A stretch of 32,039 bases of DNA from a virus, in the IMG/VR virus record IMGVR_UViG_3300008116_000226, positions 1 through 32,039 of that record. One strand, given 5' to 3'. Under the pieces are notes generated by a model. That model was not told where the DNA came from, did not search any database, and saw nothing but the letters and a program-made list of their open reading frames with translations. The stretch's first letter is position 1. Every line of letters starts with the position of its first letter. The position numbers and the translations under genes were made by a program. Of this stretch, positions 6,012-12,503 are shown piece after piece.

Positions 6012-6164
6012 ATGAACATGAACGAACTACAAGACAAGCTCGATGAGCTAGAATACAAGGAGATTGATGCGATCAGATATGGTCGTCTGGATCTGCTGCC
6101 ATCAATTCGCAAAGAGATGCAAAACATTCAAAATCAAATCGATGAAAATTCTAGTTGCCTGTGA
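6012..6164 (+). CDS. Small acidic helical protein, 50 aa
   Basis: A 50-codon ORF starting MNMNELQDKLDELEYKEIDA and ending NQIDENSSCL. It is almost entirely predicted helix with heptad-like leucines, so possibly a short coiled coil. The start is either the ATG at 6012 or the one at 6018. It directly follows the promoter-like sequence and overlaps the methylase-like gene by 23 nt. No family recognised. Confidence 0.5.
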   Translation: MNMNELQDKLDELEYKEIDAIRYGRLDLLPSIRKEMQNIQNQIDENSSCL

Positions 6165-6846
6165 ATACAGTGGCGCAGTCCGCGATTCATTCATTGAATT
6201 AGGGCATGATGCTATGTCATGCGACCTACTCCCTACGGACACTCCAGGACCGCACTACCAAGGAGATGTTGCCGACTTGCTTGGTGAACATTGGGATATG
6301 ATGATCGCATTCCCGCCATGCACTTATCTTTGCTCGTCAGGGATGCACTGGACGACTAGAGGCATCCGTGATCCCAAGCTCACCGAGGATGCACTCGACT
6401 TCGTGCAGATGCTACTCAATGCGAACATCAAACACATTGCTCTTGAGAATCCAGTAGGATGTATCTCGTCACGGATTCGCAAGCCAGACTGCATTATTCA
6501 ACCTTGGCAATTTGGGCATCCAGAATCCAAGACAACATGCCTATGGCTGAAGAATCTACCAAAACTCATTCCCACCAATATCTTGGAAAAGCCAGCAAGT
6601 GGACGGTGGGAGAACATGACACCCAGTGGACAAAACAAACTACCACCAAGTAAAGACCGATGGAAAGAGAGATCGAAAACATACATGGGCATTGCCAAGG
6701 CAATGGCGAAGCAGTGGAGCGAATACGCATTGTCTTCGCCGGTGAACTCCCAGAATGCGAATGCTGCGGAGAACCTTGGTGCGCTATTCACATGGAACAC
6801 TACGCCGACTGCGACTGCATCGGACCTAGCAATGCTGAAGATCTAG
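6142..6846 (+). CDS. C5-methyltransferase-like protein (PPC/ENP type)
   Basis: A 234-residue protein with a SAM-methyltransferase-like N-terminus (MKILVACEYSGAVRDSF, acidic D28 in CDLL). PPC (58-60, IAFPPCTYL) stands where C5-methyltransferases have PCQ, and ENPVG (102-106) is in place of ENV. GHPESKTTCLWLKNLP (126-140) and a Gly-Ile-Ala-Lys-Ala-Met helix near 183-188 follow. There is no motif X. Such proteins are common in phages and are usually called DNA cytosine methyltransferase; activity is unproven. The start at 6142 begins the conserved part; the 26 upstream codons are a shadow. The last ~42 residues (from about 193) are low-complexity and lie over the next gene in another frame, so they may be a run-on rather than a functional domain. 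Confidence 0.7.
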   Translation: MKILVACEYSGAVRDSFIELGHDAMSCDLLPTDTPGPHYQGDVADLLGEHWDMMIAFPPCTYLCSSGMHWTTRGIRDPKLTEDALDFVQMLLNANIKHIALENPVGCISSRIRKPDCIIQPWQFGHPESKTTCLWLKNLPKLIPTNILEKPASGRWENMTPSGQNKLPPSKDRWKERSKTYMGIAKAMAKQWSEYALSSPVNSQNANAAENLGALFTWNTTPTATASDLAMLKI

Positions 6847-6908
6847 AATACACAATTGAAGAAATCAACGGTATATTATACGCAACAAAATATGAACACA
6901 CTAATTGA
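6660..6908 (+). CDS. Cys/His-rich putative zinc-binding protein, overlapping
   Basis: An 82-codon ORF in a different frame from the methylase-like gene it overlaps by 187 nt. The informative part is ECECCGEPWCAIHMEHYADC followed by DCIGP: eight Cys/His within 25 residues (C-x-C-C, x4, C-x2-H-x2-H, x4, C-x-C), suited to zinc binding. It ends in EEINGILYATK. Short phage proteins with 'CGEPWC…H…HYADCDCIGP…G-[IV]-L-Y' recur, which supports this frame. The real start may be the GTG at 6714, giving about 64 residues and less overlap. The end overlaps the MazG-like gene by 17 nt. Confidence 0.6.
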   Translation: MEREIENIHGHCQGNGEAVERIRIVFAGELPECECCGEPWCAIHMEHYADCDCIGPSNAEDLEYTIEEINGILYATKYEHTN

Positions 6909-7260
6909 AAACGTAAGGCAATGGTTCCACGACAAGGAAATCATTGAGAACAGCAATCCGCTCAAACAACTGGAGAAAACCCAGGAGGAGCTTACTGAGA
7001 TCCGAGATGCAGCGGTAAAGCTGGATTGGCTCACTAACTATGAGAAATCAAGGGATATTACATCCTACACCTCTCATACAGCGATTGTGCAAAAACTCTC
7101 GCATGAACTGAAAGACGGAATTGGTGACACCATTGTGACGCTGATTGGCGTATGCGAGATGTATGAGTTCACTCTGGAAGAATGCCTCCAGCAAGCCTAT
7201 GATGTGATCTCTAAGCGCACAGGACGCATGGAGAACGGAGTATTCGTGAAGGATCAATAA
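6892..7260 (+). CDS. MazG-like nucleotide pyrophosphohydrolase
   Basis: A 122-residue all-helical protein of the MazG/dUTPase-like NTP pyrophosphohydrolase superfamily. The metal-binding pattern EXXE…EXXD is present: E33-L-T-E36 in TQEELTEIRDA and E72-L-K-D75 in SHELKDGIGDTIVTLIG. The typical C-terminal stretch CLQQAYDVISKRTGRMENGV follows. It would hydrolyse (d)NTPs to monophosphates; phage versions may adjust nucleotide pools or affect host (p)ppGpp signalling. The ATG at 6892 (leader acgcaacaaaat) is preferred over an upstream TTG because it starts the conserved domain. Confidence 0.85.
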   Translation: MNTLIENVRQWFHDKEIIENSNPLKQLEKTQEELTEIRDAAVKLDWLTNYEKSRDITSYTSHTAIVQKLSHELKDGIGDTIVTLIGVCEMYEFTLEECLQQAYDVISKRTGRMENGVFVKDQ

Positions 7261-7278
7261 ATCATCCAGGACATAAAT

Positions 7279-7437
7279 ATGAACACAAGCAAACCAATTA
7301 GCGTATGGGATGGAGTTAAGATAGGATGCGGCATCTTCATTGTGCTGCCAACCATCATCATCATCGGCATCTTCCTCATATTGTTCGTGCCAACATGCGC
7401 GGCAATCAAAGACCAAAAACAGAAAGCAAAACAATGA
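7279..7437 (+). CDS. Single-span membrane protein, 52 aa
   Basis: A 52-residue protein: a polar N-terminus of about 15 residues, one strongly hydrophobic segment (about 16-41, GCGIFIVLPTIIIIGIFLIL) and a basic tail (KDQKQKAKQ). The tail predicts an inside C-terminus. It is preceded by a weak Shine-Dalgarno sequence (ccagga). A holin or superinfection-exclusion role is possible, but its place in the early operon, away from the lysis cassette, gives no direct support. Confidence 0.5.
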   Translation: MNTSKPISVWDGVKIGCGIFIVLPTIIIIGIFLILFVPTCAAIKDQKQKAKQ

Positions 7438-7462
7438 AACAGCAAATAACCGCCTCAGAAAT

Positions 7463-7669
7463 ATGAAAACGCAACTCAGATGGATCAGCTACGGCAACAG
7501 CAAAAGCTATTACAGCGAAACCAACAAAAGGGGATACGCTGTCGAACACATCGACGAGATATGGAACGCTTATACGCCAACAGGCTTCTTAATCCGCAGC
7601 GGGGGTGAGCAAGAGTGTAAAGACGCTTGCCAACGTCACGCTGTAGGTGACACTACTTTCCATCCGTAA
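7463..7669 (+). CDS. Hypothetical protein, 68 aa
   Basis: The start is taken at the ATG at 7463 (leader cagaaat). The open frame upstream is out-of-frame to the membrane protein and low-complexity. The protein starts MKTQLRWISYGNSKSYYSET and is Tyr/Gly-rich with two cysteines near the end (CKDAC). Secondary structure looks mixed; no family recognised. Confidence 0.45.
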   Translation: MKTQLRWISYGNSKSYYSETNKRGYAVEHIDEIWNAYTPTGFLIRSGGEQECKDACQRHAVGDTTFHP

Positions 7670-7673
7670 ATTT

Positions 7674-8090
7674 ATGACTGAATCAGAACAATGGAATCTT
7701 ACAGCACACAACGCTGCCAATGCGTATGCGGATGCGATGGGATACACCGAAGGTCACAATCAAAGATTTCTTGTTGTCTCATCCTTCATCTCAGGGCTTG
7801 CATACATATATCCTGACAAAATGGCAAGCAGTGAATGCTCTACTTTGCAATGGTTGAGATTTACTGGAAACCTTGAACGCGAGCGCAACCAAGCGAGGCA
7901 GAAGCGCGATGAGTTGAAAGATGCGCTAGAGATAGCGGTTGAATATGTCCGAGAATCGCTTGCTGAATACGATGCACGATACGCCAGACATTTGACCGTA
8001 GATCCAGCGCGTCAATCTGTTTGTGACGATCTAGAAAAAATCGAATTGCTACTCGAAAAACTGAAAGAACCCAAATCAGAAATTCTATGA
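7674..8090 (+). CDS. Hypothetical protein with C-terminal coiled coil, 138 aa
   Basis: The start is the ATG at 7674, 4 nt after the previous stop. The N-terminal half (to about residue 65) is mixed. From about residue 66 the protein is a charged helix (LERERNQARQKRDELKDALE), then AEYDAR and a final helix LEKIELLLEKLKE, likely coiled coil. No family recognised. It overlaps the next gene by ATGA. Confidence 0.55.
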   Translation: MTESEQWNLTAHNAANAYADAMGYTEGHNQRFLVVSSFISGLAYIYPDKMASSECSTLQWLRFTGNLERERNQARQKRDELKDALEIAVEYVRESLAEYDARYARHLTVDPARQSVCDDLEKIELLLEKLKEPKSEIL

Positions 8091-8287
8091 AACCAACAGC
8101 AATCATGATACGGGCAATCGTCGCATTTATAATGGCATTTTGGTGCGCGATGGCGACTATTATCTTCGCTTGCCATGCCATTGGATATCTGGCAATCATC
8201 ACAGGGATCGCTGCCGTCTTGGCAGCACTACTCTCCGTAATCGATTACAAACAAGCAGAGAGAGAATACGATAATCACACTCAATGA
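8087..8287 (+). CDS. Two-span membrane protein, 66 aa
   Basis: A 66-residue protein with two hydrophobic segments (about 6-28, IMIRAIVAFIMAFWCAMATI, and 33-51, YLAIITGIAAVLAALLSVI) separated by a short turn with His, and a polar charged tail (DYKQAEREYDNHTQ). The topology resembles small two-helix holins. However, a good holin candidate sits next to the endolysin on the other strand, so the function here is open. ATGA overlaps link it to the genes on both sides. Confidence 0.55.
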   Translation: MKPTAIMIRAIVAFIMAFWCAMATIIFACHAIGYLAIITGIAAVLAALLSVIDYKQAEREYDNHTQ

Positions 8288-8460
8288 CTCCAGCAGAGAA
8301 GATCAAAAAAATGATGGCAGATGCCTACCAACGATACACTCAATCACTTAAAACACAAGACGATGCAAACAAATATCGCGCCAATTTCTGGAAAGGAAAA
8401 TATGAAGGACACAGGGAATCGCTCACAGCTATCGAGTCAGAACAAAAACACGACAAGTAA
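8284..8460 (+). CDS. Small hydrophilic helical protein, 58 aa
   Basis: A 58-codon ORF starting in an ATGA overlap with the membrane protein: MTPAEKIKKMMADAYQRYTQ, then a Gln/Asn-rich middle with FWKGKYEGHRESLTAIESEQ and a charged end. It is lysine-rich and predicted helical, with no recognised family. The ATGA coupling supports it as real although it is short. Its last 59 nt overlap the next ORF. Confidence 0.5.
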   Translation: MTPAEKIKKMMADAYQRYTQSLKTQDDANKYRANFWKGKYEGHRESLTAIESEQKHDK

Positions 8461-8644
8461 GCTGAAGGGATTCATCATCGAGATCCCCCAGGAGAATGCG
8501 TATCTAGGGAGATCTCAGAATGTCTTCGTGACCAAGGATAAATCACAAGCCACACCGTATGGAAGTCTTAGTGCTGCAAAGGTGGCACTACGTCATGCCA
8601 TGAGAAACCACCCACAACATGAGTTTGTGATTACAGAACTATGA
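8402..8644 (+). CDS. Hypothetical protein, 80 aa
   Basis: The start is set at the ATG at 8402 because of a good Shine-Dalgarno sequence (aaaggaaaat) just before it. Open codons further upstream are a shadow. After a Ser/Asn/Lys-rich N-terminus, the core reads KLKGFIIEIPQENAYLGRSQ, NVFVTKDKSQATPYGSL and AKVALRHAMRNH, a mixed alpha/beta domain. It looks like a small phage 'modifier' protein, but I recognise no family. ATGA overlap with the next gene. Confidence 0.5.
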   Translation: MKDTGNRSQLSSQNKNTTSKLKGFIIEIPQENAYLGRSQNVFVTKDKSQATPYGSLSAAKVALRHAMRNHPQHEFVITEL

Positions 8645-8859
8645 TCAAAAAAGCATACAACTACATCGTCAGTATTATGAACCCAGCAAGTGAAATCGCT
8701 ATACGAAGAAAGCTCCAGAAACACTGTGAGATTAGAGGAAATGCCCAGGCGTTAGCCTTGAAGATGCACGTTGATCCAGCAACGATCTGCCGATGGAGGA
8801 AGGGGAAAAAGATTCCGTCTGCGATGCTGGCATGGTTAAATCAGAATCTTGAGCAATAA
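8641..8859 (+). CDS. Small HTH DNA-binding protein (Cro/CII-like)
   Basis: A 72-residue protein whose C-terminal ~45 residues form a helix-turn-helix: GNAQALALKMHVDPATICRW-RKGKKIPSAMLAWL. The pattern 'A-x-A-L-A-x-x-x-x-V-x-x-x-T-I-x-x-W-x-x-G-x-x-x-P' is that of XRE/CII/YdaS-type phage regulators. An internal ATG at 8677 (MNPASEI) could be the real start, giving 60 residues. It is the last gene of the plus-strand operon, next to the convergent late operon, so it may control early-to-late switching. That is inference from position. Confidence 0.7.
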   Translation: MIKKAYNYIVSIMNPASEIAIRRKLQKHCEIRGNAQALALKMHVDPATICRWRKGKKIPSAMLAWLNQNLEQ

Positions 8860-8864
8860 GCAAA

Positions 8865-8908
8865 AAATCGCGCAAATTGGCACTGCAAGCTTCATTTTGC
8901 GCGGATTT
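8865..8908. terminator. Bidirectional terminator-like hairpin between convergent operons
   Basis: Arms AAATCGCGCAAA (8865-8876) and TTTGCGCGGATTT (8896-8908) pair with one bulged base around a 19-nt loop. Read on the minus strand, the hairpin is followed by TTTTTT (8862-8867), a good intrinsic terminator for the late operon. On the plus strand the arm itself ends in TTT, so termination there would be weaker. Confidence 0.65.
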
Positions 8909-9190
8909 CTACGCCTTTGAATACAGGTTGGTGAAACGCGAGCCGATCATCATGAGACGCTTTTTTAGCAATCCGTTATGCACCATGTTATCCAGTCTAC
9001 TTGTGGCAGTGCGTAAAGCTAGGTTAATGCCCTTTGCTCTCATGCCATCGATGTATTCTGCGATGGTAAACTCATCGTCTTGCTTTGGCTTGGTGTCGTC
9101 TTGCTGCAATGCTAGATCCAATGCGCTCAGAGTATTCCTTGTGGACTGATCCAGTCCCCGTGTTCCTTTGTCACTTGCCATCCTTCCCAT
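8909..9190 (-). CDS. Winged-helix DNA-binding protein, 93 aa
   Basis: The last gene of the minus-strand operon. The N-terminal ~35 residues are polar and probably disordered (STRNTLSALDLALQQDDTKP). Residues 40-93 form a predicted winged helix: FTIAEYIDGM, LRTATSRLDNMVHNGLLKKR, and a hairpin MIGSRFTNLYSKA. The 'TATSRLDNMV-x-x-G-L-L-x-x-R' pattern is typical of a recognition helix followed by a wing. Two ATGs are possible, at 9190 and 9181. It overlaps the end of the phosphoesterase gene by about 60 nt. A regulatory role at the end of late expression is inferred. Confidence 0.6.
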   Translation of the reverse strand: MGRMASDKGTRGLDQSTRNTLSALDLALQQDDTKPKQDDEFTIAEYIDGMRAKGINLALRTATSRLDNMVHNGLLKKRLMMIGSRFTNLYSKA

Positions 9191-9861
9191 CTTCCTGTTT
9201 TAGTGTTTATGATGCCGTAGAGAAATCCGTTCCGATGCCCTAGTTTTGCTGGCTGCCGGTCTGAATAAGACAGTTTTGACAGGTCTGCCATGCATCCGAT
9301 CGAGAATGCTTTTCCACCATCGATGTGGCGAGCCGTATACTCATCTTTAGTATGGCAATGACCATGGAGACATTCGCCCCAGTTGTCATAGTGCGCTTTA
9401 GCTGGATACATGGTCGAGCGGAAGCCATGTATTAATTTTGGTCCACCTTCTGGCATCTGGAGATACTTGGTTACCTTATACTCGCAGAACGTAATCTTAC
9501 GCCTCCTGAACTGCTGCTCTGCTGCCTGAACTAATTCCTCGCATCTTTCCCGAAGGATGCCGTCACCACAGTGAGTAGCGTGTTGGTAGATCCGATCGTC
9601 GTGGTTGCCTAGCGTAAGAAAATTAGGACGGAAATCGTCCAAAAACTCTAATCCCTGCACAAAATCATCGCTGATTCCGTCCGCTTTCTCCTCTTGGCTT
9701 GCACCTCGGCGCAATGGTGAGAAATCCCATAGGTCGCCCAGGTGAATGCGGTAATGCGGTTGCCAAGTCTCGGCAAACGCCAACAACGTCTTTTTAGCGT
9801 CCTGACACACAAGCGAGCCGTGATTGTCAGTGGCGACCAAGAACTTTTTGTATTTACTCAT
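9127..9861 (-). CDS. Calcineurin-like metallophosphoesterase
   Basis: A 244-residue protein with the full di-metal phosphoesterase motif set: D12-x-H14 (VATDNHG), G42-D43-x-x-D46 (HLGDLWD), G85-N-H-D88 (LGNHDDR), H145 (LIHGF) and H166-G-H-x-H170 (LHGHCH). The substrate is not readable from sequence; family members cleave phosphodiesters of nucleic acids, cyclic nucleotides or ADP-ribose derivatives. The start is the ATG at 9861, which overlaps the lipoprotein stop as ATGA; a TTG three codons upstream is less likely. It is unusual to find this enzyme translationally coupled to a lysis cassette. Confidence 0.85.
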   Translation of the reverse strand: MSKYKKFLVATDNHGSLVCQDAKKTLLAFAETWQPHYRIHLGDLWDFSPLRRGASQEEKADGISDDFVQGLEFLDDFRPNFLTLGNHDDRIYQHATHCGDGILRERCEELVQAAEQQFRRRKITFCEYKVTKYLQMPEGGPKLIHGFRSTMYPAKAHYDNWGECLHGHCHTKDEYTARHIDGGKAFSIGCMADLSKLSYSDRQPAKLGHRNGFLYGIINTKTGRWEGWQVTKEHGDWISPQGIL

Positions 9862-9995
9862 TTTGAGCAATAAGGAATGGCGACAAAACCACTGGGATTA
9901 ACGTGATGAACACGAAATTTCACTTTGCACTCTGTAGATGGAGCGCAAGAAGCAATTACTAACGCGACAGGAATTAGTAGTAGTTTAGTTTTCAT
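9858..9995 (-). CDS. Mini-lipoprotein in the lysis cassette (o-spanin/lysis-lipoprotein candidate)
   Basis: A 45-codon ORF. Its N-terminus MKTKLLLIPVALVIASC is a textbook lipoprotein signal: two lysines, a hydrophobic core and lipobox IASC with the modified cysteine at position 17. The mature part would be 29 residues with two further cysteines (23 and 43) and little proline. Both ends are ATGA overlaps, with the endolysin upstream and the phosphoesterase downstream, which strongly supports translation. By position it could be the outer-membrane spanin subunit (Rz1-like) or a colicin-lysis-type lipoprotein. I find no partner i-spanin with TM plus coiled coil, so the spanin role is a guess. 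Confidence 0.75.
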   Translation of the reverse strand: MKTKLLLIPVALVIASCAPSTECKVKFRVHHVNPSGFVAIPYCSK

Positions 9996-10465
9996 ACGAT
10001 TTTCTGCACATCGAAACCAACTGCTTCCATCTTAGCTTTAGCCTCTGCAATTGTCATTCCGAAGCGATTCTGAAAGTGTGGAGACTCAGTGAAGGTCTTC
10101 CATGTGCCAGCCCATTCGATGCCCATGGTGGCAGCGAGGGTGCCAAGTTCTTTATAGATCCGATCGGCACGTTTGGGGTCTGCGGAATCAAGATACTTGC
10201 CATTGGCGAAAAGTCCAAGATCGATCGCCAATCCGTAGTTGTGCCATGAGGAACCAGGGCGAGCTTTGGTGACGATAGCTCCAGGCTTGGTTCGTCCTTG
10301 GGCGTAGAGTGCTGCTTGTTGCTGCCATGAGCGAAGACCAGAGATCACTTCGATCGTGATGCCGGTGCGATCACAGATGGGTTGTGCAGCGATCAAGAAC
10401 TTCTCAGCTTGCGCTTTGAATTTTCGATTCAGCCCAGCGAGATTCTCAATCGTGCGTTTTGTCAT
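9992..10465 (-). CDS. Endolysin, peptidase M15 (VanY/D-Ala-D-Ala carboxypeptidase type)
   Basis: A 157-residue zinc peptidase that would cut peptidoglycan cross-link peptides at lysis. The motif SSWHNYGLAIDLG supplies zinc ligands H75 and D82, and SPHFQ supplies H130 with E127 nearby, the H-x6-D…H arrangement of M15 enzymes. SGLRSWQQQAALYAQGR (residues 42-58) is the conserved 'SGYRS…Q-x-x-L-Y' block. There is no signal peptide, so it needs the holin next door. Gene overlaps of ATGA on both sides place it in the middle of a coupled lysis unit. Confidence 0.9.
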   Translation of the reverse strand: MTKRTIENLAGLNRKFKAQAEKFLIAAQPICDRTGITIEVISGLRSWQQQAALYAQGRTKPGAIVTKARPGSSWHNYGLAIDLGLFANGKYLDSADPKRADRIYKELGTLAATMGIEWAGTWKTFTESPHFQNRFGMTIAEAKAKMEAVGFDVQKIV

Positions 10466-10626
10466 AGTTTACGCATGTGATGCCAGAGACTCAGCAAGCC
10501 GACCAGCAAGCCTACGACTAGACCGCTGATCCTGAGCCAAAACTCGATCTGCTCTTGAAAGGATGTTACCACCGCAATCATCGGGGTGGCAAACCCCACA
10601 ATGCCACTGAGATAGTCTTTGGTCAT
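10462..10626 (-). CDS. Holin, two transmembrane segments (54 aa)
   Basis: A 54-codon ORF with two hydrophobic segments: SGIVGFATPMIAVVTSF (about 7-23) and LRISGLVVGLLVGLLSLW (about 31-48), separated by a short polar turn (QEQIEFW), and a basic tail HHMRKL. This is class II holin topology. It lies immediately before the endolysin with ATGA overlaps at both ends. Holin assignment is by topology and position; no sequence family is recognised. Confidence 0.75.
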   Translation of the reverse strand: MTKDYLSGIVGFATPMIAVVTSFQEQIEFWLRISGLVVGLLVGLLSLWHHMRKL

Positions 10627-10781
10627 TTCTTTTTAGCGTCTGCTGCTTTGATGAGTCCCACTCCTGCGGCTACAGCAGCAAATGCCGCAGCAAAATCTGG
10701 AGGAGTTCCTTTGATAACTTGGATGCCTACGTTGGATACGGTAGTGACGATGGTAAGGATGCCTAATACGGTAGTTTTCAT
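10623..10781 (-). CDS. Small membrane protein of the lysis cassette (52 aa)
   Basis: A 52-codon ORF, MKTTVLGILTIVTTVSNVGI, then an Ala-rich hydrophobic segment (AAAFAAVAAGVGLIKA) and a lysine tail (KKK). Proteins with this build (first helix, a Pro-containing turn, Ala/Gly helix, short basic tail) are frequent in phage lysis regions and may be a second holin or antiholin. It begins 3 nt after the fibre gene stop and overlaps the holin by ATGA. Confidence 0.65.
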   Translation of the reverse strand: MKTTVLGILTIVTTVSNVGIQVIKGTPPDFAAAFAAVAAGVGLIKAADAKKK

Positions 10782-10784
10782 AAT

Positions 10785-12500
10785 TTATGGGAGATTGGCT
10801 AGTAAATGCGCTCGTAATGCTGGTGCGTAAGTAGCATCGCTGATATGAACATCATCAGATCTAGTAAATGAGCGAGTATCAAAAAATGACGAGTTAGGTA
10901 TGATCGAGCAAATATCTCTTAATGCTTTTCTTACTTTTTCAATACCTTCTGTTCTCGTAAAAGTAAACGCTGGAGACACTGGATTAGATGATCCATCAAC
11001 CCAATTAAGAGCAATAGCTGGATGAAATATATTTGATCCTGTGCTTGAAGCTAAAACAGTAGATGTTACTGTATCAACAAATTCCCATGTTGAATTAGTA
11101 AGACGAAGTTGGTAAATTCCTAGATTCCAAATATAAGGGTCATTGACTCCAGTTATTGTAACAAATGTCCAAACTCCATTAAGAACAGATAACCCGCCAG
11201 TAAAACCACTGACTGTAAAATTAACACTAGAACCTGCACCAATTCCGCTTCGATATGCTGGAATATAATCGATAAGCGCAAAAACAAATCGCATTGATGG
11301 ATCAACATAATCTTCTTGAACCCAATTAAAAAGAGTGGTTAATCGCGTTAAATAAAGAGATGATGCAGTTGCATCTTGTGTATCAGATTCACCTTGGAAC
11401 CAATAAATAACATTTTGGTATCTTCCAGATTTTAACCACATGCTCTGCATTGGTGAAGGAGTTACATTATCCCAGAAATCTAATTTATATCTACTTGTTC
11501 TATTATATGGTGCAACATTTGTCCATTGAGTTATAGAAACGCCACCAACACCACCAAAGTAAATTTCATTAGGACCAATTTGACTGCCAGCAACTACTTT
11601 TCTAATATTAAGATTTTCTGAACCAGCATTTGATTGTCCAGTAATCAAAATTCTAGTATTCCCTCTGGTTGATATTCTGCTCAAAAATGTTTGAGTAATC
11701 AATCCTCGAAATAATCTCCAGATTGAATTGCCCAATGTTGTCATTGTATCATAATATAGAAAAGCCCCCTGAATTACGCCAGCTTGACCATTGGTATTGG
11801 TAGTTGGATAAAATGATAATTGACTAGAAGTAAAGCCAACAGCAGATGAATGGGTAATTGAACGTAAATTGTTTTCAACAAGATGAGCGCAAGACGTTGT
11901 GCCATTTGTGCTACCAGCGTGCATTCTTGAAACGCGATAACTATTGACAATATCTGCATAATTACCACCAGTTGGTATTGTTGTTCCGACATTGCTATTT
12001 TGACCTAACCAAAAAAGATTTTGTGATGGAGTTGCACCATAAGCGGCAGAACCAAGAACCATTGTGCTGGAACCAACTCTAGTAATCATTGATGAATTAT
12101 TCAACAAAGATTCATCAGCCACATCTTGGTAAGACATGTGTCCAAATGAAACGCCAGATGCGTCATTTCCATTCACTGTTTGATCTGTTCTCAAATAATT
12201 CAAAACACCATTACGCACTATTCTTACTCCAGCAGTATCGTCAGTGGCATTGACTAACGCCCATGGAGTCGTAGTAAGTTGAGTTGCTCCACCAAGTTGA
12301 TTGCGACCACCATGAGATGGCAAGCATGGGACATAAACTAATTTATCCCAGATACCTAATTGTTGGCATCCAAGAATAAATGTATTGATGTCTTGTTTCG
12401 CAAGAGGATCAGTAACACCAGCACGGGCGAAATATTCTAATGCTTCTGGAGTGAAAGAATTCACTCTGGGTTTTGCCAACGATAAAGAATATCCAAACAT
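10785..12500 (-). CDS. Tail fibre/spike protein with SGNH-type carbohydrate esterase domain
   Basis: A 571-residue virion protein. Residues 1-55 (FTPEALEYFARAGV, INTFILGCQQLGIWDKL) are a conserved start of phage fibres. About 60-275 is a beta-rich concanavalin/LamG-like region. From 284 an SGNH (sialate O-acetylesterase-like) hydrolase follows: ILITGQSNAGS with nucleophile S290, IYWFQGESD (365-373), and the catalytic D549-x-x-H552 near the end. A ~90-residue Ser/Thr-rich beta insert (about 420-510) sits between the last two blocks and may bind glycan. It would remove acetyl groups from host surface polysaccharide during adsorption. The gene is visibly more A/T-rich than the flanking genes, consistent with lateral exchange of a host-range module. 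Confidence 0.85.
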   Translation of the reverse strand: MFGYSLSLAKPRVNSFTPEALEYFARAGVTDPLAKQDINTFILGCQQLGIWDKLVYVPCLPSHGGRNQLGGATQLTTTPWALVNATDDTAGVRIVRNGVLNYLRTDQTVNGNDASGVSFGHMSYQDVADESLLNNSSMITRVGSSTMVLGSAAYGATPSQNLFWLGQNSNVGTTIPTGGNYADIVNSYRVSRMHAGSTNGTTSCAHLVENNLRSITHSSAVGFTSSQLSFYPTTNTNGQAGVIQGAFLYYDTMTTLGNSIWRLFRGLITQTFLSRISTRGNTRILITGQSNAGSENLNIRKVVAGSQIGPNEIYFGGVGGVSITQWTNVAPYNRTSRYKLDFWDNVTPSPMQSMWLKSGRYQNVIYWFQGESDTQDATASSLYLTRLTTLFNWVQEDYVDPSMRFVFALIDYIPAYRSGIGAGSSVNFTVSGFTGGLSVLNGVWTFVTITGVNDPYIWNLGIYQLRLTNSTWEFVDTVTSTVLASSTGSNIFHPAIALNWVDGSSNPVSPAFTFTRTEGIEKVRKALRDICSIIPNSSFFDTRSFTRSDDVHISDATYAPALRAHLLANLP

Positions 12501-12503
12501 AAG

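Noticed and set aside
5471-6127. 218-codon minus-strand frame opposite the HTH and RHH genes
   Set aside because: Cys/Ser/Leu-rich translation without pattern; both opposite genes are recognisable and ATGA-coupled.
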